Source: Microplitis mediator
Taxonomy: Eukaryota > Arthropoda > Insecta > Hymenoptera > Braconidae
Reading direction: 5' to 3'
Assembly: GCF_029852145.1 (NCBI RefSeq)
Contig: NC_079971.1
Span: 20,211,563-20,275,562, forward strand
DNA length: 64,000 bases
Shown here: positions 1 to 9,991 of the stretch, one piece after another
Numbering within the stretch: the first letter of the stretch is position 1
How the letters are laid out: each line of letters starts with the position of its first letter
Translations under genes and position numbers: made by a program
The notes under the pieces: model-generated
What the model was told of the DNA's origin: nothing
Seen by the model: only the letters and a program-made list of their open reading frames with translations
Database searches by the model: none

Positions 1-116
1 CAGCACTGCCTATGAATAGTTAATTCATCAAATTATATTTATGAGACTGACTAAACGAAATGGCCACTTCAATCCTATAATAATGGTTTATTAATTTCGA
101 TTGATATTTTCAATTA

Positions 117-990
117 CACGGAAAAAACAGTTCTGTAAAAGTTACAGAAAAAAATCTGTAAAATTTACTGATGATATTATTTGTAACATTTACAGATAAA
201 ATATGTTATTTCTACAAATTCATAAATGTTATTTTTATAAATAACATAATGTAATACTAGCAGATAATATTCTGCAAAAATTACATATTTTTTCTGTACA
301 CTGTAAAAAGAGCGGTGTTAAAAATGGACTCATTTTAACTCCGGCCGGTGTTAAAATAAAATTACACCGGTGTAGGAGGAGTAATTCACCGGTGTTAAAG
401 CGGGGTAAACTGCGTCCGCTCAGAGAATTAACTTTGGAAAGCTTACAAAACGCAAAAAATATCTTGACACACGCACACACACACACAAACTCACGAGCGC
501 ACACACGCTTGCACGCACACACACTCAAACATGCAAGCGCACACACTCACACACAAGGGCGCGCACACGCTCACACCTGAGCTCACACATGCATACGCAC
601 ACACGTGAGCTCACACGAATGAGCTCACTACACGAGCTCACACGAATGAGCTCACTACACGAGCTCACACACACGTGAGCTCACTACACGAGCTCACACG
701 AATGGGGGTAAGTGTGCGGGTAAGCGTGCGCATGTGTGCAGGTGTATGGGGGTAAATGTGCACATGTATTTTGCTCTGTATTTATACATAAATACTTCTG
801 TGAATTCTACAACTTCACTATGCAACGTTTACAGCCTCAAAATGTAAAAATTACAGATTTAGGTTTACAGAACTCACAATGTAAAAATTACATTTTTGGT
901 TCTGTAAAAATTACATAATTTAATTGACAGATAAACATCTGTAAATTTTACAGACTTTTCTGTCATTTTTACAGAACTGTTTTTTCCGTG
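117..990. mobile_element. TIR element, TTTACAG-word family
   Basis: The element begins CACGGAAAAAACAG and ends with the reverse complement CTGTTTTTTCCGTG. It is flanked on both sides by TA (115-116 and 991-992). The interior next to both ends is an array of CTGTAAA and its complement TTTACAG spaced by A/T runs, so each unit is a small palindrome. The centre is a CA-rich microsatellite. No transposase is visible, so it is non-autonomous. The ends resemble the CAC-type termini of the CACTA/Mirage/Chapaev group, but the superfamily assignment is inference. Confidence 0.8.
465..720. repeat. CA-rich microsatellite with GAGCTCAC units
   Basis: A (CACA)n tract with interspersed CG steps passes into repeated units built on ACGAGCTCACACGAAT. 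It sits around the symmetry centre (about 553) of the enclosing TIR element. Open frames here encode only Thr/His or Val/Cys runs and are not genes. Confidence 0.85.
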
Positions 991-1296
991 TATATTCTCA
1001 GAGCGACGGGACCCGTAATTTTGTTCTTTTCATGTGTTTTTATAATATTTACGTACCCCTTGCTTACTATCATTAATCTTATTATTAATCATTATTTAAG
1101 TTTCGTTATAAAACGTTTAAAATGAAAAAGTTGTAACAACTAAAAACAATGTTATAGTTTTAGTAATCCTACATGGAGAGAATTTTATTGTAAAAGTTAT
1201 TCTCAAGTTATAGTATAATTTTTGAACTGAATTTGACAGTAGTAAATATCATTTAAATTACTAAATATACAATCTAAGTTGTAGTATCTACCAACT
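991..1296. other. Gene-free AT-rich spacer
   Basis: I see no coding potential. It contains scattered ATAGTTAC/GTAACTAT-like words that recur at 2010-2180 and 3100-3260, on the far sides of two inserted elements. This stretch may be one arm of a larger and older element that was later interrupted. Confidence 0.4.
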
Positions 1297-2005
1297 ATCC
1301 CGAGTAAAAACAGAATTTCGCCGCACCACCGCCGAAACACCGCTGCACGGCGTTTTAATCGCCGAAGCACCGCCGCACCACCGCTGCACGCGTTTTAATC
1401 GCCGAAGCACCGCCGCACCATAGCCGTGACTGTTCGAGTAAAAGTGGGTTTGCCGCACCCACTATAAACGTTTGTTTTTGGCAATAATAACTCTAATAAT
1501 TTATAAGCTAAGCATAGAATAATTACAGGTACTAATGATTTTGAAAAAAAAAAAAAAAAAAAAAAAAACATTATCAACATTTTAGGCCTCATAATAATTA
1601 TAATTAAAGTTTATTTTATAACAATTTGATGGATGCTCATTTAATAAAATTCGTTAAAATAAAAATAAATATTTATGAATTGTTTAATTAATACTAATTA
1701 ATGACCATTGCAGGATCCATTAATTGTATCAATTTATCCACTGTATTTTGTCAGCGTGCAGCGGTGCTTCAGCTGTGGTGCGGCGGTATAAAATTCAAAA
1801 ATTCGAAACGTTCGGCTATGCTTCGGCTGTGGTGCGGCGGTGCTGGGAGATTTTTTTTGAAGCGTGCGGCGGAATTTTCCGCCAAATGGCGGTGGTTCAG
1901 CGGTGGTGCGGCGATATGGTGCGGACACCGTGCAGCGGTCGTTCGGCGATCGACTTAGAAATATTTTTTTGGTCAAAAAATTAAAATTTCATTTTTACTC
2001 GGGAT
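1297..2005. mobile_element. TIR element, GTGCGGCGG-word family
   Basis: The ends are ATCCCGAGTAAAAA at 1297-1310 and its reverse complement at 1992-2005. The outer parts of the interior are GC-rich arrays of CGCCGCACCAC on the left and GTGGTGCGGCG on the right, giving inverted arms in an otherwise AT-rich setting. The middle contains a poly-A run (about 1543-1568). The long open frames at 1701-1984 lie within the right word array and are compositional, not genes. Confidence 0.75.
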
Positions 2006-2469
2006 GGTAACATTTATAATAATTTATGGTAATCAGAAATTATAACTTTTATTATCTTAACTAGTTATGACTATTATCAACATCGTAATTTTTTAATCTG
2101 ATAGCAATAGTTACCATCAGCCCAAATAACAATTACTATCTAAGCTAATAAATAATTTAAATACCGGCGTTTCAGTCTAAAGCTTGTGTACGTGTAATTT
2201 TCACTTTGTTTAATTGTGAATATAATTAATTTCACACACACTCGAGCGCAGCCACTACTTTCGCGCACACATGGGCACACACATACGCACGGATACATGC
2301 GTGCACATACGCACGCTCAGACGCGCGTGCACACGCATATTCACGCACGTGGATCCATACATACATACACACATACACACGTGCATATTATGAATATAAA
2401 TACAGGATTTAAATTTATATAAATTCATCCTATTTCCTGTTGTAAGAATTTTTACCACCTAGAATGGTA
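2006..2469. repeat. Spacer with CA-rich microsatellite
   Basis: After an AT-rich stretch with ATAGTTACC-like words, 2225-2385 is an irregular CA/CG/TA-rich simple repeat. No gene is supported. Confidence 0.6.
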
Positions 2470-3093
2470 CACTGAAAAAAATTCGCGGAGTGAATGCGGA
2501 GTGATTGAATTTTTAATTATTCACTCCCCTCGGAGTGAATTTCACTCCGGAGCGGAGTTTTGAAAATATTATTAATAAAATATAACTCCACATAATAAAA
2601 TCGAAGTTAAAATTCGCGTATTACATTATTGATCAGCTGATATGCACACACATACACATACACACATACATATTTAGGCACACACGCGCACTCGCACACA
2701 CACGCTCGCACACATTTGCACACACGCACACATTAGAAGACACGTACACATTTGTACACACAAACACATTTGCACCCACGCACAAATTCCCACACTCGCA
2801 TACATTTGCACACACGCACAAATTTTCACACACGCACACATTTGCACACACGCACACATTTGCACACACGCACACATTTGCACACACGCACACATTTGCA
2901 CACACGCACACAAACACCTGCACACACATGCACGCAAACACACACTCGCACACACATTGTTTAGCAGTTTCATATAAATTAATATAAATTTATTCAAGTA
3001 TTAAAACTCCGAGTGGCGGAGTGAATCCGGAGTGAAATCGGATTTTATTTCACTCCCAATTCACTCCGGATTCGCTCCGGATTTTTTACAGTG
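2470..3093. mobile_element. TIR element, GGAGTGA-word family
   Basis: It begins CACTGAAAAAAATTCG, ends TTTTTTACAGTG and is flanked by TA on both sides (2468-2469 and 3094-3095). Both ends carry arrays of CGGAGTGA and TCACTCCG. The core (2640-2960) is an 18-bp tandem repeat built on GCACACACGCACACATTT, lying on the symmetry centre near 2781. A similar degenerate end lies at about 9700-9802. Confidence 0.85.
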
Positions 3094-3294
3094 TAACAAG
3101 TACCATTTTCAGTTATGACAAATATAATCTTTAATAGTTACAATTATCATCTTCGATAGTAATCGTCACCACTATCAGTTGTTACTGTATCATTTTCAAT
3201 GGTAAAATTAATTATTATAACCATTGAAAAATTTTACTACTATTGTAGATAGTTAATGGAGCATTCATATATGGCCATGTATGATTCATTTTTC

Positions 3295-3345
3295 ACGGGG
3301 TAGCCAAGCAGGCTGAAGCACAGGACTTGAACTTCTTTTTTCTAT
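3295..3345 (+). repeat. Possible tRNA-derived fragment
   Basis: The stretch GTAGCCAAGCAGGCTGAAGC resembles a class II tRNA 5' end with an A box. No B box or acceptor pairing follows, so it is at most a tRNA-derived repeat fragment. Confidence 0.3.
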
Positions 3346-3347
3346 TA

Positions 3348-3560
3348 CTTAGGATTTTAAATCGCTTTGGATATGTTCTAATAGCAAAAGTCAATTGCAA
3401 AATATTAAAATTTTATGATTTTAAATCGCTTCAAATACTTTCTAATCATTAAGGTGAATTCAGAAGTATTATTAATCTGTAATTTTAAATCGCTTTCAAT
3501 ATTTTTTAATAGCAAAAGTGAATTTGAAAGTATTTAAATTATTTAAGTATTTAAATTAAT
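3348..3560. repeat. Short tandem array, about 65-bp unit
   Basis: Three degenerate units start GATTTTAAATCGCTT or AATTTTAAATCGCTT (near 3351, 3417 and 3480). Each is followed by an AT-rich stretch ending in AGCAAAAGTSAATT-like text. TTAAATCGCTT-like words continue to about 3650. Confidence 0.55.
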
Positions 3561-3659
3561 TTTCAATCGTTTCAAATTCTTACCAAAATCGTACGAGAAT
3601 TTGATCCGATTCGAAGAAATTTGAAATTTTTGAATCGCTTCCAACCGCTTCTTTTAATC

Positions 3660-4877
3660 AGGGAAGCTACAATTTAGTCCATTTTTATTCAAAATAAATT
3701 AAATACCTTGTACCGATTCAAGAACAAGATAACTGCTAAGGACGTGTTTAAAAATCATTTTAAGTACGGTCCTACATAAGACAAACGCCTAACAATATTA
3801 TATACAGTAATTAATGAAAAGAACGTGAAGGAATAGGTGGACCTGAATTAAATGTATGGCGCTCGAGCACAGCCCGAGTAGGGGGGGGGGGTAGATCAGG
3901 TAGAAAAACTACTTAAGCTAGAATTACTAAGACTAGATAATATTTAAGGAAATCTAAAAATATTTAAAATATGCGGGCAACATCAGATATTAATTATTGT
4001 TATGATCTAATACGATGAAAAAATAAAACCTTATTTCTATGAGCGGATATAAACAAAATCTAGACACATTAAGAGGATCATTTTTAACGTTGGGAAAATC
4101 CTATTGGGACTTGAGACAAAATTTTATACTTCTTACAAGACAAACAAAAAAATAATTATTATTTGAAATCTACGATGGAACTTTGTTTACTCGGTATTAG
4201 TACAGTGAATTCAGTAGTGCTTATTTAGAGTAAGGCTTAACTTTAACGAGTGAGAATTTTAGTAATTTAAATCACTTCGAATTTTAAAAAAGACCAGTGG
4301 GTTTTCTATTCACAAAAAAAAAAAGTTGAATTCACGATGCTAACTTCTTAATTTTTCTTATTGATTATTGTAGTGGTAGACTATACCTTTATAATCATAA
4401 TTTTTACGATGGAGCATTGGAAATTTCACTTACGAAATCATATTTCAGACAAATAACATAACGTCTTAAGCTCTTTAGTATAATTTACGATGTGAAAATC
4501 GTGGAATTTGAACAATAAGCATTAAAAAAAAAAAAAACGACATTTTGAGCAACTTTACAACTTTTACCTTATATTGTCATAACAAGTATCTTTTTAAGAA
4601 TTGCTGCAGACTATTTCTGTAGATTTTCGTAAGTCATGTGATTAAATATATATTTTCGGAACGTTGAGTTGGTCGTCTGCCAACAAAAATATTTCTTTAT
4701 CGGATGAATATCAATTTGAGACATCCTGAGAAAGAATATTTTTGAAGGCCAAGCCGGCCGTTGTCATTTTATTACTAACATGCAAAATATTAAATACCTA
4801 TCCCTATGTATCGAATAAACATATAAATCTTAACAGTAACATGCAAAAAAAATTAAATAATTAAAAAAAAACTCAAT
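3660..4877. other. Gene-free AT-rich intergenic region
   Basis: I found no coding region, RNA gene or clear repeat boundary. A G-run of about 10 occurs near 3880. The rest is AT-rich DNA. Confidence 0.5.
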
Positions 4878-4883
4878 TTTATT
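4878..4883 (-). promoter_or_regulatory. Polyadenylation signal of the GLE1-like gene
   Basis: AATAAA is read on the minus strand 5 bases beyond the stop codon at 4889. The 3' UTR would therefore be extremely short if this signal is used. Confidence 0.45.
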
Positions 4884-4888
4884 GAAAA

Positions 4889-6256
4889 TTACCAGAACTC
4901 AATTGGCAGCTGTCCTTCAGGCTCCGGAAAATGGCCTTGTTTATAAAAAAGGCCGATGATCAATCCCAGTCTTCCAATTGGACCTGGACTTGCGCCGTTC
5001 TTCTTCAACTCTGAAAAATAATTTTCATTTATGTTATTGATTAAAATTTTTAGCTGGGAGGGATTCTCCTTAATCATCGACGAGCCACAAGTTTGCAGAA
5101 TGTCGTGGATCACCGTTGCTATGGCATCCACATGTTCTGGAACAAGCTTGAAATTTATTAAGACATTTAACAAGCTCCAAGCATTCTCCAGACCATGTGG
5201 ATGACGGCGATTTTCGTTACGTTTCAATCTCGCAACGATAATTGCCGCATATAACTTTATAATCCCCGACATTCTGTTGAGATAAAATTCCTTCTTTTCA
5301 ATGGTTCCATCTATAAATTTATAGCCCAAAGATCTTTTGTAATCCTCAGGACTTTGTCCTTCAGATTGGTCTAACAGAACTGGACATAGATATGGGCAGC
5401 TGATCCTCAAGTGTGCCAAAAGAAGCTCAATCAAATCTGGAATATCGTTGCACAAAGTTACGATAACTGCAGCCAAACCAAAAGCCATTTCAGGCTTAGT
5501 GGATACCAAGTTTTCTCCCTGCTGTAGCACTGCTTTGGCAAATAGATTCTTACAAAAGTGGATCCCTTCTGAATGATAATCGATACTTGTTGGAACTTGT
5601 CCTTCAAAAACGGATCTCAACTTATCGTAAGTCTCAGTCAGTTCACTACCGCTACCTACTGTGAGCGAATTAATGGGTAGATTTATGGCTCGTTGGAAAA
5701 AAAAACGCAGCTTTTTACTCGTCGATGACTGGAGAAACTCTTTGAAATTTTCAGCGTAAGAAACTAAAAATTTCTTCGAGTGGTTAAAAATGTCGATGGG
5801 CTCTCGATGATCATGGAGAGTTTTATTGGTTGACGTCGTCATCTTCTTGCACTCTTTGGTTTCGACATCAGATGTGGAGTATGTCGTATCTTGGCTGGAT
5901 CTGGTAGTATATAATTCTCTTCTATACCAATCGAAAATATCGTCCGAATATTTCCCAATTGTTTCTGCTAGCGCACATGTCACACTAGTCACAATTCCCT
6001 GACTCATCATTTCTTCAATCATTTCAAATTGTGCACTAAGATTTTTTAACTCACTCACAATATACTTTAAACTATCACTCACTATATTTAAGTCAGTATA
6101 TTCAAAAATACGGCAGTTATTAAATTTAAGTTTAAACATAAAAATTAACATTCTAATAGTTGAAATTAAATTAAACTGTTCAGACAATTCTGTGTTTAAA
6201 TCCCACTGAACTTGATTTTCGAGAGCCTTCGACGGACTTTTATTAAGTGCTTCCAT
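4889..6256 (-). CDS. Intronless GLE1-like mRNA export factor
   Basis: This is a single open frame of 455 codons. Roughly residues 205-455 match the GLE1 C-terminal domain. Diagnostic stretches are SEGIHFCKNLFAKAVLQQGE, HLRISCPYLCPV, EGQSPEDYKRSLGYKF, LNRMSGIIKLYAAI, HPHGLENAW and the terminal PEPEGQLPIEFW. GLE1 acts at the cytoplasmic face of the nuclear pore, where with inositol hexakisphosphate it stimulates the DEAD-box helicase DDX19/Dbp5 during mRNA export. The N-terminal 200 residues are not recognisable, and the usual long coiled coil is absent. The protein is shorter than typical animal GLE1 (about 650-700 residues). Lack of introns and the short N-terminus suggest a diverged retrocopy whose frame has stayed open. 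It could also be a lineage-specific paralogue or the last exon of a longer gene. The start chosen is the first in-frame ATG. Confidence 0.82.
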   Translation of the reverse strand: MEALNKSPSKALENQVQWDLNTELSEQFNLISTIRMLIFMFKLKFNNCRIFEYTDLNIVSDSLKYIVSELKNLSAQFEMIEEMMSQGIVTSVTCALAETIGKYSDDIFDWYRRELYTTRSSQDTTYSTSDVETKECKKMTTSTNKTLHDHREPIDIFNHSKKFLVSYAENFKEFLQSSTSKKLRFFFQRAINLPINSLTVGSGSELTETYDKLRSVFEGQVPTSIDYHSEGIHFCKNLFAKAVLQQGENLVSTKPEMAFGLAAVIVTLCNDIPDLIELLLAHLRISCPYLCPVLLDQSEGQSPEDYKRSLGYKFIDGTIEKKEFYLNRMSGIIKLYAAIIVARLKRNENRRHPHGLENAWSLLNVLINFKLVPEHVDAIATVIHDILQTCGSSMIKENPSQLKILINNINENYFSELKKNGASPGPIGRLGLIIGLFYKQGHFPEPEGQLPIEFW

Positions 6257-6881
6257 TTTATAATTTAAAAAGAAAACTTTTTAGTTAAAAAAATATCGAT
6301 AGTTTTTAAAATGTAACACGTAATTCACAATCACGGGATCACTGATTAAAATAGCAAAATGCTGACGGTAAACGTTGATTAAGTCGTTACAAAGCGTGTT
6401 ACTCGGTAGACGATCGGCAAAGTAATGAAAGAGTAGACGGGAATGGGCCCGTATGCCAGTTCTAACCTCTCCCCTCTCTCGAATACAATCGATTGATGCG
6501 CTTGCGCACGTGTAGTTCGTTCAAAGTTGTATCCCCTCTCTTTTTTTCCGATGCATTCTTCTTATAATTTATGTAAATAAATAAATAATAAATAGTAATA
6601 AATGTAAATGGAAGAAGACATTTTCAAAAATTAGTAAATGAATTTTCAATGCTGAAGCTCATAAATTTTAATTACAAATAACATGAAAATTTTTTCATTT
6701 TATGCCACCGGGAAATTCAGTAATTTTTAAATTTTATATATCTTATTGAAAAGTCGATCATTTTAACAACACACAGTTTTAATTTAAACAAGATCAAAAA
6801 CAGATCAAATAGTCCAATTAGACTAAAATCAGATCAAATTTTTCGGTCCGGGCAGATCAAAAACAGAGTAAAATTTTTATA
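6257..6881. other. Upstream region of the GLE1-like gene
   Basis: No gene is seen. It is partly less AT-rich (6380-6545). From about 6770, words such as CAGATCAAA and TTAGACTAAAATCAGATC recur at 7745-7830 on the other side of the next element. A transcription start may lie here, but no core promoter motif can be assigned. Confidence 0.4.
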
Positions 6882-7742
6882 CACGGAGAAAAAAGGATGG
6901 TAAAAATTACAATACTATAGTAAAATTCACTAACAGATATGAAAAAATACATTCTGTATTGTAATTATTACTAAACGTTTAGTAAAATTTACTAGTTAGT
7001 AATAATTACATAATAAGATATTAAAAATTACTATACGTAATGTATTTTTTGCTAAGACGATTATATTTTTTACTATTTGTATAATAAATTTTACTATCAA
7101 GTACTATTAATAAATCCAAATTTAAGAAAGTAAATTTTCTAATACAATATGGGATTTGTTACTATACAAAATATTAAAAATTACTATACGCAATGTATTT
7201 TTTGCTAAAACGATTATATTTTTTTACTATCTGTATAATAAATTCTACTATGTATAGATAAAATTAAAAGTTGGTGGGGATAGCATATACAAAGATGTAT
7301 TACAAGTTCTGAAACTTTTGTTCAAAGGACACATCGGGCCGTCAGACATTGGAAAGGACTCGCGCGCGGGAGATCAGCGTTCGAATCTCGGTTGATTCAA
7401 GTGAATTTTTAAAAAACAAAAATCCACACCAACACCAATACAGATGACAGAAATAATAATAATAATAACCAATAATAATAAAAAGTTAAAAAACTACTAA
7501 AAATTTAATTTAATTTTTTTCCATTCGAATATAGTAAAATTTACTAAACGGGATAGTAAAATTTACTTAATGAGATAGTAAAATTAACTAAACTGGGATA
7601 GTAAAATTTACTAAACGACTTAAAATATGCTAATCTGTTTATGAATTTTTCATATAAATCATAAGCGTTTCAAGATTACTATCCAAACTTAGTAATTATT
7701 CTCATACTTTTTAGTAAAATTTACTATATTTTTTTCTCCGTG
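6882..7742. mobile_element. TIR element, AGTAAATTTACT-word family
   Basis: It begins CACGGAGAAAAAA, ends TTTTTCTCCGTG and is flanked by TA on both sides (6880-6881 and 7743-7744). The interior is rich in TAGTAAAATTTACTA-type self-complementary words near both ends. A tRNA-like B box lies in the middle. No coding capacity. Confidence 0.8.
7340..7400 (+). repeat. tRNA-derived module inside the element
   Basis: GCGTTCGAATCTCGG contains a good RNA polymerase III B-box core (GTTCGAATC), preceded by a weak A-box-like segment and followed by an AAAAACAAAAA stretch. No full cloverleaf forms by eye, so I call it tRNA-derived repeat sequence rather than a tRNA gene. Confidence 0.45.
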
Positions 7743-7989
7743 TAAAAGTTCAATAACAGACTAAGTAGTCCAAATACAGTCCAGTTAGACTAAAATCAGA
7801 TCAAATTTTTCGACCCAGGCTGTTTCTGTACAATGATATACTTATTTATAAATGACCAAAAAATGTGTATGTGTACCTGCGTACATATATAAATACGTAT
7901 GTCTCTCAAAATATGAATTTTTTAAAAGTTAATTTTGTTTATTCAAATATTTAACATCTAATAAATTTTTATTTTACAACGAATAATAA

Positions 7990-8796
7990 ATTAAATCCTA
8001 AACAAAAAAAATCGGTCTATTGGTTGACCCTGCGGGCCAGCCTCGAAACTTCCCACTGTTTTCGAGCTCCTTGAGCTTGAAAAAATTGCTGTGAGTACAT
8101 TTTCGAGCTCGAAAATACTTTTGTATGCTGTTGTTTTCGAAAAACATTTTTTACCATTTTTTCTCCAACAATATCTCTCAAACGAATCGACCGATTGAGA
8201 CGGTTGAGGTAGCAATCGACGCATTTTATTGAGTTCTAGAGCTGATCAGATTTTGAAAATGATTTATCTAGTCATTGTTGAGAAATTTCAAAAAAACTAA
8301 AAAAATATATTTTTTTACATTCTTTTGTTAATGGTTTCTCTTGAACGAATGAACCGATTTTGATGGTTGAGGTGGCATTCGACGCGGCTTATAAAGTTTC
8401 AGAGCTGATTAGATTTTGGAATCAATCCACCGAGCACATTAAAAGTTATCCGAAAAAAACATTTTTGAAAAAATTTTATTTTTGGAACATCTCCGAACGC
8501 ACCCTACTGATCAAGCTCAATTTTTCACAGCTTTTAGATAGTAACAAGCCACGTCGAATGACACCTTGATGATTAAAATTGGTTCAACCGTTCAGAAGTT
8601 ACAGATATTTACATACGTATGTACTTACGTGCATACATACATACATACGCTCGGACATCATCTTGAAATTCGTCAGAATAGCTTCCTAGAACCTCAAAAC
8701 GTCAAGATCTCTTAGAAATTCGATTTTCAAAAATCGTACCGAAATTAATAACTTCCCGAATTTCTGAAAATTTTCAATTTTCTTAGCGGGAAGTTA
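7990..8796. mobile_element. Dispersed repeat with AACTTCCC ends
   Basis: An AACTTCCC motif near 8049 is inverted at the right end (GGGAAGTT, about 8787-8795). The left 250 bases recur at 53008-53285. In-frame open stretches on both strands are artefacts of the repeat. An array of CATA steps lies near 8630. Confidence 0.6.
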
Positions 8797-9425
8797 AAAA
8801 AAAGGAGATCAAAATATCTTTAAATAAACTTGAGTTTCTTCGATTAAGAACATAATTTTGAATGAAATCTTCAAACTTTTGCACCAAAAATATATTATTA
8901 GATTGAAAATTTCAATAGCATAATTTCTTGTAGTAAAAATTTACAATGAATCAAAAAGATTTTTTTTTCTCAATGTACGACAATCATTATTAAATAAATG
9001 AATAAATTACAACATAAGCATTTACAAAACGTTTTTTATTTTTTATGCTCATTTATTTAAGCCAAAAATTTTGAATTTAAATTTATTTTTCATTGCCTGA
9101 TTAAATGTTTTAAAGTTATTTTAGGAACTTACATAGTATAGTCATATTCATTAAACTCATTATCTTCTTCAGGAAATGGTGAGTTATTTTTTGACTATTT
9201 AATTATTTTTTTTTTACAGTTATACTTTATAGACTTTTCCTGATATTTTTATAGCCGGTCATCGGCAATTAAAGTGGTTAAAAATAATTATCATTTAATT
9301 AATAACAATGCCTTCGATTGTATTATAGGCGGAAAATTAATATTTAATAGCTACAGTATAATTTATATATATAACAGTGATTAATCTTTTAAGTTTTAGT
9401 TACTTCAAAAATAATTATTTCTATA
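8797..9425. other. Gene-free AT-rich region
   Basis: Nothing recognisable beyond A/T runs. Confidence 0.4.
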
Positions 9426-9628
9426 CACAGAAAAAACAGATATCTTGAGTCAAGAAAATATTTTTGAAGACAAACGTTTTCGGGAACCAAGTCAAGATTT
9501 TCTTGAGCCAAGAGAATTCGTCTTGGTTGGAAAAGATTTCTACTTTATCTGAGAAAATTTTGGTCTCCAAAAAAATTTTCTTGAATCAAGAATATTAACC
9601 TTCAGTCGAGAATTTTTTTTTTTGTGTG
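9426..9628. mobile_element. 203-bp TIR element, CTTGANTCAAG-word family
   Basis: It starts CACAGAAAAAACAGATATC and ends in TTTTGTGTG, with TA on both sides (9424-9425 and 9629-9630). The interior repeats CTTGAGTCAAG-like palindromes. A copy of the same 203-bp length, inverted and about 95% identical by eye, lies at 52778-52980 and is also flanked by TA. Confidence 0.85.
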
Positions 9629-9699
9629 TACTGATAATTTTTATCCATCAATTTTTGGTCTTTGTAAGTATCGATTATATCAATACTATATCAATATTA

Positions 9700-9802
9700 A
9701 CTCCCCTTTTGAGTGAATTTTACTCTATAAATTAACTCTTATCCGCTCCGCATTCACTCCGGGATTTACCCGCTATCACTTCACAAATTTTTTACAGTGT
9801 AT
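9700..9802. repeat. Fragment of the GGAGTGA-word element
   Basis: It contains CTCCCCTTTTGAGTGAATT and ATTCACTCCGGG and ends TTTTTTACAGTG followed by TA, as the right end of the 2470-3093 element does. The left end is missing or diverged. Confidence 0.45.
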
Positions 9803-9991
9803 TAGTAGATATAAAAGACATTAGTAGATAAAACAATATTTTCAAGTAATAATTTATAATTGCAAATATAAATAAATTTATGAGTAAGAACTGATTAACA
9901 CTTGAACGTTCATAAATATTGTTTTTGTTTTCTGTTACTCCAGATTCAACGTGAAAAAATAAATAAATATTTGTTAAATAATAATTAAAAA

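Noticed and set aside
235..580. Open frames of about 60-100 codons over the CA-rich repeats (also 2216-2458, 2633-2997)
   Set aside because: They are translations of microsatellite DNA (Cys/Val or His/Thr runs) inside TIR elements and have no gene-like composition.
1701..1984. Two overlapping plus frames and one minus frame with Trp/Gly/Ala-rich sequence
   Set aside because: They follow from the GTGCGGCGG word array; all strands are open because of composition.
3295..3345. A tRNA gene
   Set aside because: There is only an A-box-like segment; no anticodon arm, B box or acceptor stem can be drawn.
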